In this document: in pieces, positions 8,418 through 19,204 of the stretch
Layout: each line of letters starts with the position of its first letter
Numbering within the stretch: position 1 is the first letter of the stretch
Assembly (NCBI RefSeq): GCF_001839655.2
Contig: NZ_CP056087.1
Coordinates: 2,418,001 to 2,482,000 of the forward strand
DNA: 64,000 nt
Direction: 5' to 3'
Origin: Pseudomonas argentinensis
GTDB lineage: Bacteria; Pseudomonadota; Gammaproteobacteria; Pseudomonadales; Pseudomonadaceae
Program-made: the position numbers and the translations under genes
Notes under the pieces: generated by a model
Database searches by the model: none
What the model saw: only the letters and a program-made list of their open reading frames with translations
What the model was told of the DNA's origin: nothing

Positions 8418-10997
8418 ATGGCCAAGGCAATCAGCGATTACAACCGCAAGCGCAATTTCGAGTCCACCAGCGAACCCCGCGAGTCCGGCCGGCGCAGCCG
8501 GGCCAAGGCCGGCGCGTTGAGTTTCGTGGTGCAGAAGCACGATGCCCGGCATCTGCATTACGATTTTCGCCTGGAGCTGGAAGGCACCCTGAAAAGCTGG
8601 GCCGTGCCCAAGGGGCCGAGCCTCGATCCGAGCCAGAAACGCCTGGCCGTGCACGTCGAGGATCACCCGCTGGCCTACGCCAGCTTCGAGGGCAGCATCG
8701 CCGAGGGCAACTACGGGGCGGGCGACGTGATCGTCTGGGATCAGGGCATCTGGCAGCCCGAAGGCGATCCCGTGGCGGCGTATGCAGCCGGCAAGCTCAA
8801 GTTCACCCTGATCGGCGAGAAGCTCAGCGGTGCCTGGACACTGGTGCGCACGCGCCTGAAGGGCAGTGGCGACAAGCAGCAATGGCTGCTGATCAAGGAG
8901 CAGGACGACGTGGCCAGGCCGGCCGATGAATACGACATCGTCAGCGCGTTGCCGGCCAGCGTGATCAGCGGCGAACTGGTTGGCGGCATGGCCAAGCCGG
9001 CTGCCAACCAGGCCAGCAAGGCCAGGACGCGCAGCAAGGCGCCGGCCAAGGCGAGCAAGGCCAAGGTTGGCGAAACCGCCCGGTCGGCCATGCCGGAGAC
9101 CCTCTCGCCGCAGCTGGCGACCCTGGTCGAGTCGCCGCCAGCCGGCGACTGGATCTACGAGATCAAGTACGACGGCTACCGGATCATGGCGCGCGTCAAA
9201 GATGGCGAGGTGACCCTGTTCAGCCGCAACGGCCACGACTGGACGGCGCGCATGGCGCCCCAGGCCAAGGCCCTGGAAAAACTCAAGCTCGGCGACAGCT
9301 GGCTGGACGGCGAGGCGGTGGTGCTCGACGAGCAGGGCATGCCGGATTTCCAGGCCCTGCAGAACGCCTTCGACGAGTCGCGCAGTGGCGACATCCTGTA
9401 TTTCCTGTTCGACGCACCCTGGCTGGACGGCCATGATCAACGCGAGTTGTCCGTCGAGCAGCGCCGCGAGAGGTTGCAGAAGAAGCTGCCCAAGCGCAAG
9501 GGCCCGCTGCGTTTTTCCGAAGCCTTTGAGGTCGATCACCAGAGCGTACTGGGCAGCGCCTGCGCGCTGGGCCTGGAAGGGGTGATCGGCAAGCGTGCCG
9601 GCAGCCCCTATCGCTCCTCGCGCAGCGCCGACTGGATCAAGCTCAAATGTCGGCAGCGTCAGGAGTTCGTGGTGGTCGGCTTCAGCAAGCCCCAGGGTAG
9701 TCGCTCAGGGTTCGGTGCGCTGCTGCTGGCGGTCAACGAGGCAGAGGGCCTGCGCTATGCCGGCCGAGTCGGCACCGGCTTCAACGAGGCCCTGCTCGGC
9801 AGCCTGCACAAACGCATGAAGGCGCTGGCCCGGGATGACTCGCCGCTGCACAAGCAACCCAGCGCGGCGCAGCGCCGGGGCGTGCAGTGGATCGAGCCGC
9901 GGTTGGTGGTCGAGGTGGCCTTCGCCGGCTGGACCGGGGAAGGGCTGGTGCGCCAGGGCGCCTTCGTCGGCGAGCGCAGCGACAAGCCGGCCGAGCAGAT
10001 CGTCGAGGAGCAGGCGGCGCCGGCGCAGGCCGTGGAAGCGAGCGCTACTGGCGACAAAGCTTCCGGCAAGGCTTCCGGCAAGGCTTCCGTGCGCAAGGGG
10101 CGTGAGCAGATCGGCGAGGTGTCGGTCAGCCACCCCGAGCGGGTGATCGACGCGCAGAGCGGCTCCACCAAGGCGCAACTCGCGCGCTTCTACGCCGAGA
10201 TTGCCGACTGGCTGTTGCCCGATGTGCGCAACCGGCCGGTGTCGCTGTTGCGCGCGCCGAGCGGTGTGGGCGGCGAGCAGTTCTTCCAGAAGCACGCCGA
10301 GCGCCTGGCGATTCCCAATATCCGCCACCTGGATGCCGATCTCGACCCCGGTCACGACCGGCTGATGGCCATCGACAGCGTGCCGGCCCTGGTCGGCGCC
10401 GTGCAGATGGGCACCATCGAGTTGCACACCTGGAATGCCGCCTACGCCAGCATCGAGCGGCCGGACCGGCTGATCCTCGACCTCGACCCGGATCCGGCGC
10501 TGCCCTGGCGCGCCGTACTGGAGGCCACGCGGCTGAGCCTGTCGGTACTCGACGAGCTGGGCCTGGAGACCTTCGTGAAAACCAGCGGCGGCGCCGGCAT
10601 GCATTTGGTGGTGCCACTGGCGCGGCATGTCGACTGGGACGCCCTGAAGGCGTTTGGCAAGGCGATCTCGCAATTCATGGCCGACCAGTTGCCGGATCGT
10701 TTCAGTGCCCGCATGGGGCCGAAGAACCGCATCGGCAAGGTGTACCTGGATTACCTGCGCAACGGCCGTGGTGCCAGCACCGTGGCCGCCTATTCGGTGC
10801 GCGCGCGGCCGGGCCTGCCGGTGTCGGTGCCGATCCACCGCGAGGAGCTGGCGCAACTGCGCGATTCCAAGCAGTGGCATATCGGCAATCTGCAGCAGCG
10901 ATTGGACAAGCTCGAGGGCGATCCCTGGGCCGGTTACGCCAACCGCCAGCGCATCACCCGGGCGATGTGGAAGAAGTTGGGTGCCGAGGCGCCTTGA
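8418..10997 (+). CDS. ligD: Multifunctional NHEJ DNA ligase LigD (phosphoesterase-ligase-polymerase)
   Basis: An 859-residue three-domain enzyme in the Pseudomonas order. First a 3'-phosphoesterase domain (about residues 30-180, motif HDARHLHYDFRLEL). Then a flexible Ala/Lys linker (about 195-225). Then the ATP-dependent ligase domain with catalytic Lys250 in EIKYDGYR. After a second low-complexity linker containing repeated SGKA units (about 545-560), the primase/polymerase domain ends the protein; its acidic metal site is LILDLDPD. It trims, fills and seals broken ends bound by Ku. It follows ku by 11 bases. The repeated SGKASGKAS linker is encoded by a short tandem repeat near 10065-10090, which could vary in length. 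Confidence 0.97.
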   Translation: MAKAISDYNRKRNFESTSEPRESGRRSRAKAGALSFVVQKHDARHLHYDFRLELEGTLKSWAVPKGPSLDPSQKRLAVHVEDHPLAYASFEGSIAEGNYGAGDVIVWDQGIWQPEGDPVAAYAAGKLKFTLIGEKLSGAWTLVRTRLKGSGDKQQWLLIKEQDDVARPADEYDIVSALPASVISGELVGGMAKPAANQASKARTRSKAPAKASKAKVGETARSAMPETLSPQLATLVESPPAGDWIYEIKYDGYRIMARVKDGEVTLFSRNGHDWTARMAPQAKALEKLKLGDSWLDGEAVVLDEQGMPDFQALQNAFDESRSGDILYFLFDAPWLDGHDQRELSVEQRRERLQKKLPKRKGPLRFSEAFEVDHQSVLGSACALGLEGVIGKRAGSPYRSSRSADWIKLKCRQRQEFVVVGFSKPQGSRSGFGALLLAVNEAEGLRYAGRVGTGFNEALLGSLHKRMKALARDDSPLHKQPSAAQRRGVQWIEPRLVVEVAFAGWTGEGLVRQGAFVGERSDKPAEQIVEEQAAPAQAVEASATGDKASGKASGKASVRKGREQIGEVSVSHPERVIDAQSGSTKAQLARFYAEIADWLLPDVRNRPVSLLRAPSGVGGEQFFQKHAERLAIPNIRHLDADLDPGHDRLMAIDSVPALVGAVQMGTIELHTWNAAYASIERPDRLILDLDPDPALPWRAVLEATRLSLSVLDELGLETFVKTSGGAGMHLVVPLARHVDWDALKAFGKAISQFMADQLPDRFSARMGPKNRIGKVYLDYLRNGRGASTVAAYSVRARPGLPVSVPIHREELAQLRDSKQWHIGNLQQRLDKLEGDPWAGYANRQRITRAMWKKLGAEAP

Positions 10998-11264
10998 GCC
11001 CAAGCAGGCGCGCCTGCCTCGCCTCGGAAACTATGAACTTTGGCAAATGCGCCAGGTTCGGAGTTAGACAGGTCGCGGTACCTCGCAGCCCCTGCCATGC
11101 AAGTCGCATTGCCGTTGTTCGGCCTGTCGACGTCGCAGCGCAGGATGCCGAGCAGGTGCCGTCGGCAAACCCGCATTCAGGTACGCATTTTCGCGTACGG
11201 CCGTATGGCATGTGCCATGGGGTGAACAGCTTATACGCCTGCCAGGCGTGAGGAGCCCGTTTCG

Positions 11265-13274
11265 ATGCCATCTGCTTATCTGCAAGAGCCCGATCGTTTG
11301 AACCATGGTGAATTATCCCTGGAGCGCGCGCTGGAGTTGCCGCGTCTGGCCATCGAGGGGGTCGAGCCGCAGGTCGAGCAGGGGCGCTTCGCTGCTAAGG
11401 CGATAGCCGGGGATCGGGTCACGGTCAGCGCGCTGATCTTTGCCGATGGCCACGACAAGCTGGCGGGCGAGGTGCTGTGGCGTGACGTCGGCGCTACCGA
11501 TTGGCACCGCGAGCCGCTGCATGAGCTGGGCCATGACCGCTGGCAGGCCGAGATCACCCCGCAACGGGTCGGCGAGGTGGAGTTTCTCATCGAAGCCTGG
11601 TGGGACATTTACGCCAGCTACTGCTACGAGCTGTCGAAGAAGTTCGGCGCCGGCGTGACCATCAACCTCGAACTGCAGGAAGGCCAGGCCCTGCTGCGCG
11701 AAGCCGCCGAACGTGCCGAGGGCGACCTGGCCATGACCCTGCAGGCCCTGTGCGACGAGCTGCAGGAGCTGCAGAGCCTGGACGAGCGCGTGGCGCTATT
11801 GCTGGCCCCCGACACCGTGGCGCTGGTGCGCCGTGCCGAGGGCCACCCGCATCGCACCCGCAGCGCCACCTATCTGCTCGACGTGGAGCGCCCCCTGGCG
11901 CGCTTCGCCAGCTGGTACGAGCTGTTTCCGCGTTCGGAAACCGATGACCCGGCGCGCCACGGCACCTTCCGTGATGTGATCAAGCGCCTGCCGGCGATCC
12001 AGGCCATGGGTTTCGACGTGTTGTATTTTCCGCCGATCCACCCCATCGGCACCACGCACCGCAAGGGCCGCAACAATTCCCTGACCGCGGGGCCGGATGA
12101 TCCCGGCAGCCCCTATGCCATCGGCAGCCCCGAGGGTGGGCACGAGGCCATTCACCCGCAGCTCGGCAGCCGCGAGGATTTCGTAGCCCTGGTCGAAGCC
12201 GCCCGTGAGCACGACCTGGAGATCGCCCTGGATTTCGCCATCCAGTGCTCGCCGGATCACCCCTGGCTGCAGCAGCACCCCGGCTGGTTCAGCTGGCGCC
12301 CGGACGGCACCATCCGCCATGCCGAGAACCCACCGAAGAAGTACGAGGACATCGTCAACGTCGACTTCTACGCCAGGGACGCGGTGCCCGATCTGTGGCT
12401 GGCGCTGCGCAACGTGGTGCGCGGCTGGGTGGAGTTGGGCGTGTACCAGTTCCGGGTCGACAACCCGCACACCAAGCCGATGCCGTTCTGGGAATGGCTG
12501 ATCGCCGATATTCGCAGGAGCCACCCGCAGGTGATGTTCCTCGCCGAGGCCTTCACCCGCCCGGCGATGATGGCGCGCCTGGGCAAGCTCGGCTTTACCC
12601 AGAGCTACACCTATTTCACCTGGCGCAACACCAAGGCCGAGCTGGAAACCTACCTGACCCAGCTCAACGAGGCGCCGTGGCGCGATTGTTACCGGCCGAA
12701 CTTCTTCGTCAACACGCCGGACATCAACCCGTACTTCCTGCACCACAGTGGCCGTGCCGGCTTCCTGATCCGTGCCGCCCTGGCGACCATGGGCTCGGGG
12801 CTGTGGGGCATGTATTCGGGCTTCGAGATCTGCGAGTCCCTGCCGGTACCGGGCAAGGAGGAGTACCTGGACTCGGAGAAGTACGAGATTCGCGTGCGCG
12901 ACTACCAGGCGCCGGGCAACATCGTCGCCGAGATCGCCCAGCTCAACCGCATTCGCCGCCAGAACCCGGCGTTGCAGACTCACCTCGGGTTCAAGGCCTA
13001 TACCTGCTGGAACGACAACATCCTGTACTTCGGCAAGCGCACCGCCGACCGCGAGAACTTCATTCTGGTGGCGGTCAGCCTCGATCCGCACAACGCCCAG
13101 GAGGCGCACTTCGAGCTGCCACTCTGGGAGCTGGGCCTGGATGACCACGCCACCACCCACGGCGAAGACCTGATGACCGGCCATACCTGGCACTGGCACG
13201 GCAAGACCCAGTGGATGCGCATCGAGCCCTGGCACCAGCCGTTCGGCATCTGGCGCATTCGCGTGGCGAGCTGA
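11265..13274 (+). CDS. glgE: Alpha-1,4-glucan:maltose-1-phosphate maltosyltransferase
   Basis: A 669-residue GH13_3 enzyme that transfers maltosyl units from maltose-1-phosphate to the end of alpha-1,4-glucan in the cytoplasm. The N-terminal and insert domains are followed by a (beta/alpha)8 barrel. The GlgE-specific motif QFRVDNPHTKP carries the nucleophile Asp399; MFLAEAFTRP carries the acid Glu428. GAGGAG lies upstream of the chosen ATG. treS follows after 11 bases and glgB overlaps treS, so this is the first gene of a glgE-treS-glgB operon. About 265 bases separate it from ligD, enough for its own promoter, which I could not pin down. Confidence 0.97.
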   Translation: MPSAYLQEPDRLNHGELSLERALELPRLAIEGVEPQVEQGRFAAKAIAGDRVTVSALIFADGHDKLAGEVLWRDVGATDWHREPLHELGHDRWQAEITPQRVGEVEFLIEAWWDIYASYCYELSKKFGAGVTINLELQEGQALLREAAERAEGDLAMTLQALCDELQELQSLDERVALLLAPDTVALVRRAEGHPHRTRSATYLLDVERPLARFASWYELFPRSETDDPARHGTFRDVIKRLPAIQAMGFDVLYFPPIHPIGTTHRKGRNNSLTAGPDDPGSPYAIGSPEGGHEAIHPQLGSREDFVALVEAAREHDLEIALDFAIQCSPDHPWLQQHPGWFSWRPDGTIRHAENPPKKYEDIVNVDFYARDAVPDLWLALRNVVRGWVELGVYQFRVDNPHTKPMPFWEWLIADIRRSHPQVMFLAEAFTRPAMMARLGKLGFTQSYTYFTWRNTKAELETYLTQLNEAPWRDCYRPNFFVNTPDINPYFLHHSGRAGFLIRAALATMGSGLWGMYSGFEICESLPVPGKEEYLDSEKYEIRVRDYQAPGNIVAEIAQLNRIRRQNPALQTHLGFKAYTCWNDNILYFGKRTADRENFILVAVSLDPHNAQEAHFELPLWELGLDDHATTHGEDLMTGHTWHWHGKTQWMRIEPWHQPFGIWRIRVAS

Positions 13275-13285
13275 GGAAACGGTCG

Positions 13286-16200
13286 ATGGCACGCAGAGCC
13301 CGGCGCGGCACCTTTCTCAACGACCCGCAGTGGTACAAGGACGCGATCATCTATCAGGTGCACGTGAAGTCCTTCTTCGATGCCAACAACGATGGCATCG
13401 GCGACTTCCCGGGCCTGATCGACAAGCTCGACTACATCGCAGACCTGGGCGTGAACACCCTGTGGCTGCTGCCGTTCTACCCGTCGCCGCGCCGTGACGA
13501 CGGTTACGACATCTCCGAATACCGCGGCGTGCATCCCGATTACGGCACCATGGCCGACGCCAAGCGCTTTATCACCGAAGCCCACAACCGCGGCCTGCGG
13601 GTGATCACCGAACTGGTCATCAATCACACCTCGGATCAGCACCCCTGGTTCAAGCGCGCCCGCGCCGCCAAGCGCGGCAGCAAGGCGCGCGATTACTACG
13701 TATGGTCCGACGATGACCAGAAATACGACGGCACGCGAATCATCTTTCTCGACACCGAGAAGTCCAACTGGAGCTGGGACGCCGAGGCCGGCCAGTACTA
13801 CTGGCACCGCTTCTATTCGCACCAGCCGGACCTGAATTTCGACAACCCCCAGGTGCTCAAGGAAGTGTTGGGAGTGATGCGCTTCTGGCTCGACATGGGC
13901 GTCGATGGCCTGCGCCTGGATGCCATCCCGTACCTGATCGAGCGCGACGGCACCAACAACGAGAACCTGCCGGAAACCCACGGGGTGCTGAAAAGGATTC
14001 GCGCCGAACTGGACGCCAAGTACCCTGATCGCATGCTGCTCGCCGAGGCCAACCAGTGGCCCGAGGACACCCAGCTGTACTTTGGTGGTGACGCCAGCGG
14101 CCAGGGTGACGAATGCCACATGGCCTTTCATTTTCCGCTGATGCCGCGCATGTACATGGCCATCGCCCAGGAAGACCGCTTCCCGATCACCGACATCCTG
14201 CGCCAGACCCCGGAGATTCCCGATAACTGCCAGTGGGCGATCTTCCTGCGCAACCACGATGAACTGACCCTGGAAATGGTCACCGACCATGAGCGCGACT
14301 ACCTGTGGAACTACTACGCCGCCGATCGCCGCGCGCGTATCAACCTGGGTATCCGCCGGCGCCTGGCGCCGCTGGTCGAGCGCGATCGTCGGCGCATCGA
14401 GCTGCTCAACAGCCTGCTGCTGTCCATGCCCGGTACGCCCACGCTGTATTACGGTGACGAGATCGGCATGGGCGACAACATCTTCCTGGGCGACCGCGAT
14501 GGTGTGCGCACGCCCATGCAGTGGTCACCGGATCGCAACGGCGGCTTCTCCCGCGCCGACCCGGCCGGCCTGGTGCTGCCGCCGGTGATGGACCCGCTGT
14601 ACGGCTACCAGAGCATCAACGTCGAAACCCAGTCGCGCGACCCCCATTCGCTGCTCAACTGGACGCGGCGCATGCTCAACATCCGCAAGCAGCACCGCGC
14701 CTTCGGCCGCGGTGCGCTGAAGATGCTCACGCCCAACAACCGCCGCGTGCTGGCCTACCTGCGCGAGGGCACCGATGCCCAGGGCAACCCGGAGTTGATT
14801 CTCTGCGTGGCCAACCTGTCCCGCGCGGCCCAGGCGGTGGAGCTGGAGTTGTCCGCCCACGACGGCAAGGTGCCGGTGGAGATGGTCGGCGGCTCGTCGT
14901 TTCCGCCCATCGGCCAGCTCAACTACCTGCTGACCCTGCCGCCTTATGGCTTCTACTGGTTTCTGCTCGCCGAGGAGGCGCAAATGCCCAGCTGGCACGT
15001 ACCACCGGTCGACCGCATGCCGGAACTGACCACCCTGGTGATCAAGAACGAACTCGGCGAGCTGCTGCAGCTGCCGGCCCGCGCGACCCTGGAGCAGGAG
15101 TCACTGCCGGCCTACCTGCCCAAGCGCCGCTGGTTCTCCGGGCAGGGCGAGAATCCCGGGCAGATCAAGCTGCTCTACGCCATTCCCTTCGGAACGGCCG
15201 AAGAGCCCTATGTGCTCAGCGAGGTGCAGGTCACTCGCGCCTCCGGGGCCAGCGAGCACTACCAGGTGCCGCTGGGCTTCGTCGGCGAGCATGACGCAGG
15301 CAGCAGCGTGCCCCAGCAACTGGCCCTGGCCCGGTTGCGCCGCGGCCGCCAGGTGGGGCTGCTCACCGATGGCTACACGCTCCCCGGCTTCGTGCGCCAT
15401 GTGATGCGTCAGCTGAGCGAGCGTCGCGTGCTGGGCTGGCAGGGTAGTGAAATCCAGTTCGTGCCCACCTCGCGCCTGCAGGAACTGGGTGATCTGAGCA
15501 ACGCCGAGGTCAAGCTGATCTCCGCAGAGCAGTCCAACAGCTCGGCGATCATCAACGAACAGGCGGTGCTCAAGCTGGTGCGCCGCGTGTTGCCCGGCAT
15601 CCACCCGGAGGCGGAGATCGGTGGCTACCTGACCGCCGCCGGCTTCGAACACATCGCGCCGCTGCTCGGCGAGGTGCGCCGGGTGGACGAGCAGGGCGTG
15701 CCCCATACGCTGATGATCCTGCAGGGTTACCTGAACAACCAGGGCGACGCCTGGCAATGGACCCAGAACAACCTGGAGCGCGCCATCCGCGATGAGCTGG
15801 CCGGCGGGCATTCCGAGCAGGAAAATCAGTTTACCGCCCTGGCGGAGCTGGAAACCTTCGCCGGGCTGTTGGGCAAACGCCTGGGCGAGATGCACGTGGC
15901 GCTCGGCCAGACCAGCGACAACCCGGATTTCGGCTACCACGAGACGGGCGAGGCCGAGGTGGCCGAGTGGTCGCGGAACATCGCCGCCCAGGTGCGCGAA
16001 GCCTTGAAGGTGATCGCCGAAGGCCGCGGGCACCTGCCGGGTGAAGCGGCCAATCAGGCCGACTGGCTGGCCGCGCGGCATGACCAGATCATCGAGCTGG
16101 TCGACGACTTGGCGCGGCGTTCGGCCGGCGGTATTCGCATGCGCGTGCATGGTGACCTGCACCTGGGCCAGGTGCTGGTGGTGCAGGGCGACGCCTACCT

Positions 16201-16618
16201 GATCGACTTCGAAGGCGAGCCGACCCGCACGCTGGAGGAACGCCGCGCCTTCTACAGCCCGCTCAAGGACGTCGCCGGCATGCTGCGCTCGTTCGACTAC
16301 GCCGCCGCCATGGCGGTACGCAGCGCGCAGAGCGCCGATGTCACCGCCGAGGCCGAGCAGGCCCGCCAGCGTATCGCCGGGCTGTATCGCAGCCAGGCCA
16401 GAACCGCATTCAACGAAGCCTACCGGCTGGCGGCAGCGGATCTGCCCCATGCCTGGCACGACCGCGAAGGTGAAGTGGCAGCCCTGGCGCTGTTCTGCAT
16501 CGAGAAGGCGGCGTACGAAATCCTGTATGAAGCGCGCTATCGTCCCGATTGGCTGGAAGTCCCGGTGCAAGGGTTGATAGAGCTGACCAAATATCTCTTG
16601 GGGAGCGGTAAACGATGA
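13286..16618 (+). CDS. treS: Trehalose synthase fused to maltokinase
   Basis: A 1110-residue fusion. The N-terminal GH13_16 trehalose synthase (about residues 10-560) interconverts trehalose and maltose; nucleophile Asp212 lies in [10 protein letters not shown] and acid Glu254 in [11 protein letters not shown]. The C-terminal part (about 650-1110) is a Pep2/Mak maltokinase with the kinase-like motif [11 protein letters not shown] (Asp957) and [11 protein letters not shown], which phosphorylates maltose for GlgE. The start at 13286 follows GAGGAAA; an earlier in-frame start would run into glgE. In mycobacteria the two activities are separate proteins that form a complex; here they are covalently joined, as is usual in pseudomonads. 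The stop overlaps glgB by ATGA. Confidence 0.97.
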   Translation: MARRARRGTFLNDPQWYKDAIIYQVHVKSFFDANNDGIGDFPGLIDKLDYIADLGVNTLWLLPFYPSPRRDDGYDISEYRGVHPDYGTMADAKRFITEAHNRGLRVITELVINHTSDQHPWFKRARAAKRGSKARDYYVWSDDDQKYDGTRIIFLDTEKSNWSWDAEAGQYYWHRFYSHQPDLNFDNPQVLKEVLGVMRFWLDMGVDGLRLDAIPYLIERDGTNNENLPETHGVLKRIRAELDAKYPDRMLLAEANQWPEDTQLYFGGDASGQGDECHMAFHFPLMPRMYMAIAQEDRFPITDILRQTPEIPDNCQWAIFLRNHDELTLEMVTDHERDYLWNYYAADRRARINLGIRRRLAPLVERDRRRIELLNSLLLSMPGTPTLYYGDEIGMGDNIFLGDRDGVRTPMQWSPDRNGGFSRADPAGLVLPPVMDPLYGYQSINVETQSRDPHSLLNWTRRMLNIRKQHRAFGRGALKMLTPNNRRVLAYLREGTDAQGNPELILCVANLSRAAQAVELELSAHDGKVPVEMVGGSSFPPIGQLNYLLTLPPYGFYWFLLAEEAQMPSWHVPPVDRMPELTTLVIKNELGELLQLPARATLEQESLPAYLPKRRWFSGQGENPGQIKLLYAIPFGTAEEPYVLSEVQVTRASGASEHYQVPLGFVGEHDAGSSVPQQLALARLRRGRQVGLLTDGYTLPGFVRHVMRQLSERRVLGWQGSEIQFVPTSRLQELGDLSNAEVKLISAEQSNSSAIINEQAVLKLVRRVLPGIHPEAEIGGYLTAAGFEHIAPLLGEVRRVDEQGVPHTLMILQGYLNNQGDAWQWTQNNLERAIRDELAGGHSEQENQFTALAELETFAGLLGKRLGEMHVALGQTSDNPDFGYHETGEAEVAEWSRNIAAQVREALKVIAEGRGHLPGEAANQADWLAARHDQIIELVDDLARRSAGGIRMRVHGDLHLGQVLVVQGDAYLIDFEGEPTRTLEERRAFYSPLKDVAGMLRSFDYAAAMAVRSAQSADVTAEAEQARQRIAGLYRSQARTAFNEAYRLAAADLPHAWHDREGEVAALALFCIEKAAYEILYEARYRPDWLEVPVQGLIELTKYLLGSGKR

Positions 16619-18819
16619 GCAATGGAGAAACCGAGCGCCAGGTGGCGGGACTGGAACGCGCCGCCGTCGAGGCCTTGATCAGGGGCGAGCATGGCGATCC
16701 GTTTTCGATTCTGGGCCCCCACGCATTCGCCCACGGGCTGACCATCCGCGCCTACCTGCCAGGCGCCCTCGGCGTCGAGCTGATCCACGCGGTGAGCGGC
16801 GAGGTACTCGGTGCCCTGGAGCAATCCAGCGTGCCGGGGCTGTTCAGCATTCGCATCGAGCAGCAGGTGCCGTATCGCTATCGCATCCAGTGGGGCACCG
16901 GTGTGCAGGAAACCGAGGACCCCTATGCCTTCGGCCAGCTGCTCGGCGAGATGGACCTGTATCTGTTCGCCGAGGGCAACCACCGGGAACTGGGCAAGAG
17001 CCTGGGCGCCCAGTTCACCACCCACGAAGGCGTACAGGGCGTTCGGTTCTCGGTGTGGGCGCCCAACGCCCGGCGGGTGTCGGTGGTCGGCAACTTCAAC
17101 GGCTGGGATGGCCGCCGCCACCCGATGCGCCTGCGCCAGCCCAGCGGTGTATGGGAGCTGTTCATTCCGCGTCTGGCACCGGGGGAGGTGTACAAGTACG
17201 AGATTCTCGGCCGGGACGGCCTGCTGCCGCTGAAGGCCGACCCCATGGCCCTGGCTACCGAGTTGCCGCCGGCCACCGGTTCGGTGGTGTCCGCGCCGTT
17301 GCAGTTCGACTGGCACGACGATCATTGGCTGCAGCAGCGTCAGGCCCAGCAGGGCTACCAGGCGCCGATGTCGATCTATGAACTGCATGCCGGCTCCTGG
17401 CGCCGCGAGGGTGGCGAGGATGGCCGCCTGCTGAGCTGGCGGGAGCTGAGCGAGCAGCTGATTCCCTATGTGCAGCAACTGGGCTTTACCCATATCGAGC
17501 TGATGCCGATCATGGAGCACCCCTTCGGCGGCTCCTGGGGCTATCAGCTGCTTTCGCAGTTCGCGCCCACCGCGCGCCATGGCAGCCCGGCGGACTTCGC
17601 CGCCTTCGTCGACGCCTGTCATCAGGCCGGTATCGGCGTGATCCTCGACTGGGTACCGGCGCATTTCCCCACCGATGCCCATGGTCTCGGCCAGTTCGAT
17701 GGCACCGCGCTGTACGAGTACGCCCACCCGTTCGAGGGCTTCCACCAGGACTGGGATACCTATATCTACAACCTGGGCCGCACCGAGGTGCACGGCTTCA
17801 TGTTGGCCTCGGCCCTGCACTGGCTGCGCACCTACCATATCGACGGCCTGCGCGTGGACGCCGTGGCGTCGATGCTCTACCGCGACTATTCGCGCAAGGA
17901 CGGCGAGTGGATTCCCAACCGTTTCGGCGGCCGCGAGAACCTGGAGAGCATCGACTTCCTGCGCCACCTCAACGACGTGGTCACCCAGGAAGTGCCCGGC
18001 GCCCTGGTAATCGCCGAGGAATCGACCGCCTGGCCAGGCGTCAGCCGGCCGACCCAGGAAGGTGGCCTGGGCTTTTCCTACAAGTGGAACATGGGCTGGA
18101 TGCACGACAGCCTCAAGTACGCCGCCGAGGATCCGCTGCATCGCCGCCATCACCATCACCAGCTGACCTTCGGCCTGCTGTACGCCTTTTCCGAGCATTT
18201 CGTGCTGCCGATCTCCCACGACGAAGTGGTGCACGGCAAGCGCTCGCTGCTCGACAAGATGCCCGGCGACCGCTGGCAGAAATTCGCCAACCTGCGCCTG
18301 TACCTGAGCTTCATGTGGAGCCACCCGGGCAAGAAGCTGCTGTTCATGGGCTGCGAGTTCGGCCAGTGGCGCGAGTGGAACCACGACCACGAGCTGGACT
18401 GGTACCTGCTGCGCTACGGCGAGCACAAGGGCGTGCAGCAGTTGATCAGCGACCTCAACGGCCTGTACCGTCACGAGCCGGCCTTGCACCAGCTCGACGG
18501 CAGCGCCGAGGGCTTCGCCTGGCTGATCGGTGATGACGCCAACAACAGTGTGTTCGCCTGGCTGCGTCATGATCAGAGCGGTGCGCCGCTGCTGGTGGTG
18601 CACAACTTCACTCCCGAGCCGCGCAACGGCTACCGCATCGGCGTGCCGAAGGAGGGCGCCTGGCACGTGCTGCTCAACAGCGATGCCGAGCGCTACGCCG
18701 GTTCTAACGCCGGCAGCCAGGGCGGGCTGTTCAGCGAGGCGGTGGCCAGCCATGGTCAGCCGCAGTCGCTGAGCCTGGATCTGCCGCCGTTGGCCACCCT
18801 GGTGATCAAGCCGCAGTGA
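16615..18819 (+). CDS. glgB: 1,4-alpha-glucan branching enzyme
   Basis: A 734-residue GH13_9 branching enzyme that introduces alpha-1,6 branches into the linear glucan made by GlgE or GlgA. It has the long N-terminal form: two N-terminal beta modules (second one at [20 protein letters not shown]), then the barrel. Catalytic residues are Asp415 in [15 protein letters not shown] and Glu468 in [23 protein letters not shown] follows. The ATG overlaps the treS stop, so translation is coupled. It ends the glgE operon; I see no clear terminator after it. Confidence 0.97.
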   Translation: MSNGETERQVAGLERAAVEALIRGEHGDPFSILGPHAFAHGLTIRAYLPGALGVELIHAVSGEVLGALEQSSVPGLFSIRIEQQVPYRYRIQWGTGVQETEDPYAFGQLLGEMDLYLFAEGNHRELGKSLGAQFTTHEGVQGVRFSVWAPNARRVSVVGNFNGWDGRRHPMRLRQPSGVWELFIPRLAPGEVYKYEILGRDGLLPLKADPMALATELPPATGSVVSAPLQFDWHDDHWLQQRQAQQGYQAPMSIYELHAGSWRREGGEDGRLLSWRELSEQLIPYVQQLGFTHIELMPIMEHPFGGSWGYQLLSQFAPTARHGSPADFAAFVDACHQAGIGVILDWVPAHFPTDAHGLGQFDGTALYEYAHPFEGFHQDWDTYIYNLGRTEVHGFMLASALHWLRTYHIDGLRVDAVASMLYRDYSRKDGEWIPNRFGGRENLESIDFLRHLNDVVTQEVPGALVIAEESTAWPGVSRPTQEGGLGFSYKWNMGWMHDSLKYAAEDPLHRRHHHHQLTFGLLYAFSEHFVLPISHDEVVHGKRSLLDKMPGDRWQKFANLRLYLSFMWSHPGKKLLFMGCEFGQWREWNHDHELDWYLLRYGEHKGVQQLISDLNGLYRHEPALHQLDGSAEGFAWLIGDDANNSVFAWLRHDQSGAPLLVVHNFTPEPRNGYRIGVPKEGAWHVLLNSDAERYAGSNAGSQGGLFSEAVASHGQPQSLSLDLPPLATLVIKPQ

Positions 18820-19204
18820 GGCGCACAGGGGTGGCCGCTGATATCGGTCCACCCCCTTCAGCATTGCAACGCCGGTTATCGATCTCGATCCTCGGGCCCC
18901 TTTTCCGCGCTCCTGGGCGCCATCACCACAGTTGACCCACGGGCCCCATGTCAGGCGATTGCCGCCTGGCAGCTCGGTCGGCCAGGTTTTGTCGGTCGCT
19001 GAACCCATCGCTACGCGGTTATCTTCGGAACTGCTCGCACACCGCCGAGTGGCGGTTGCGGCTCTGCAACCGGGTTCAGTTCGTCGCTATTGGCGGTTCC
19101 TCGCGACAGCGCCACAGCCGAACAGCCAAATGCGGCAAATATCGCGGATGGTGGCGCACCCCTGTTGTCAGAGGTTCAAGACTGTTCGTTGCGAGGAGCC
19201 CCTG
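18820..19204. other. Intergenic region, 385 bases, nothing recognised
   Basis: Lies between glgB and the lipoprotein gene. It holds small GC hairpins (for example ACCGCC...GGCGGT near 19040) but no T run, no gene with a start signal, and no promoter that I would assign. The downstream gene has a good GAGGAG site at its 3' end. Confidence 0.5.

Noticed and set aside
11000..11020. GCAGGCGCGCCTGC palindrome after ligD as a terminator
   Set aside because: It has no loop and no T run.
13200..13290. An upstream start for treS at 13211
   Set aside because: It would run 25 codons into glgE without a ribosome site, while the ATG at 13286 follows GAGGAAA and matches the family N-terminus.
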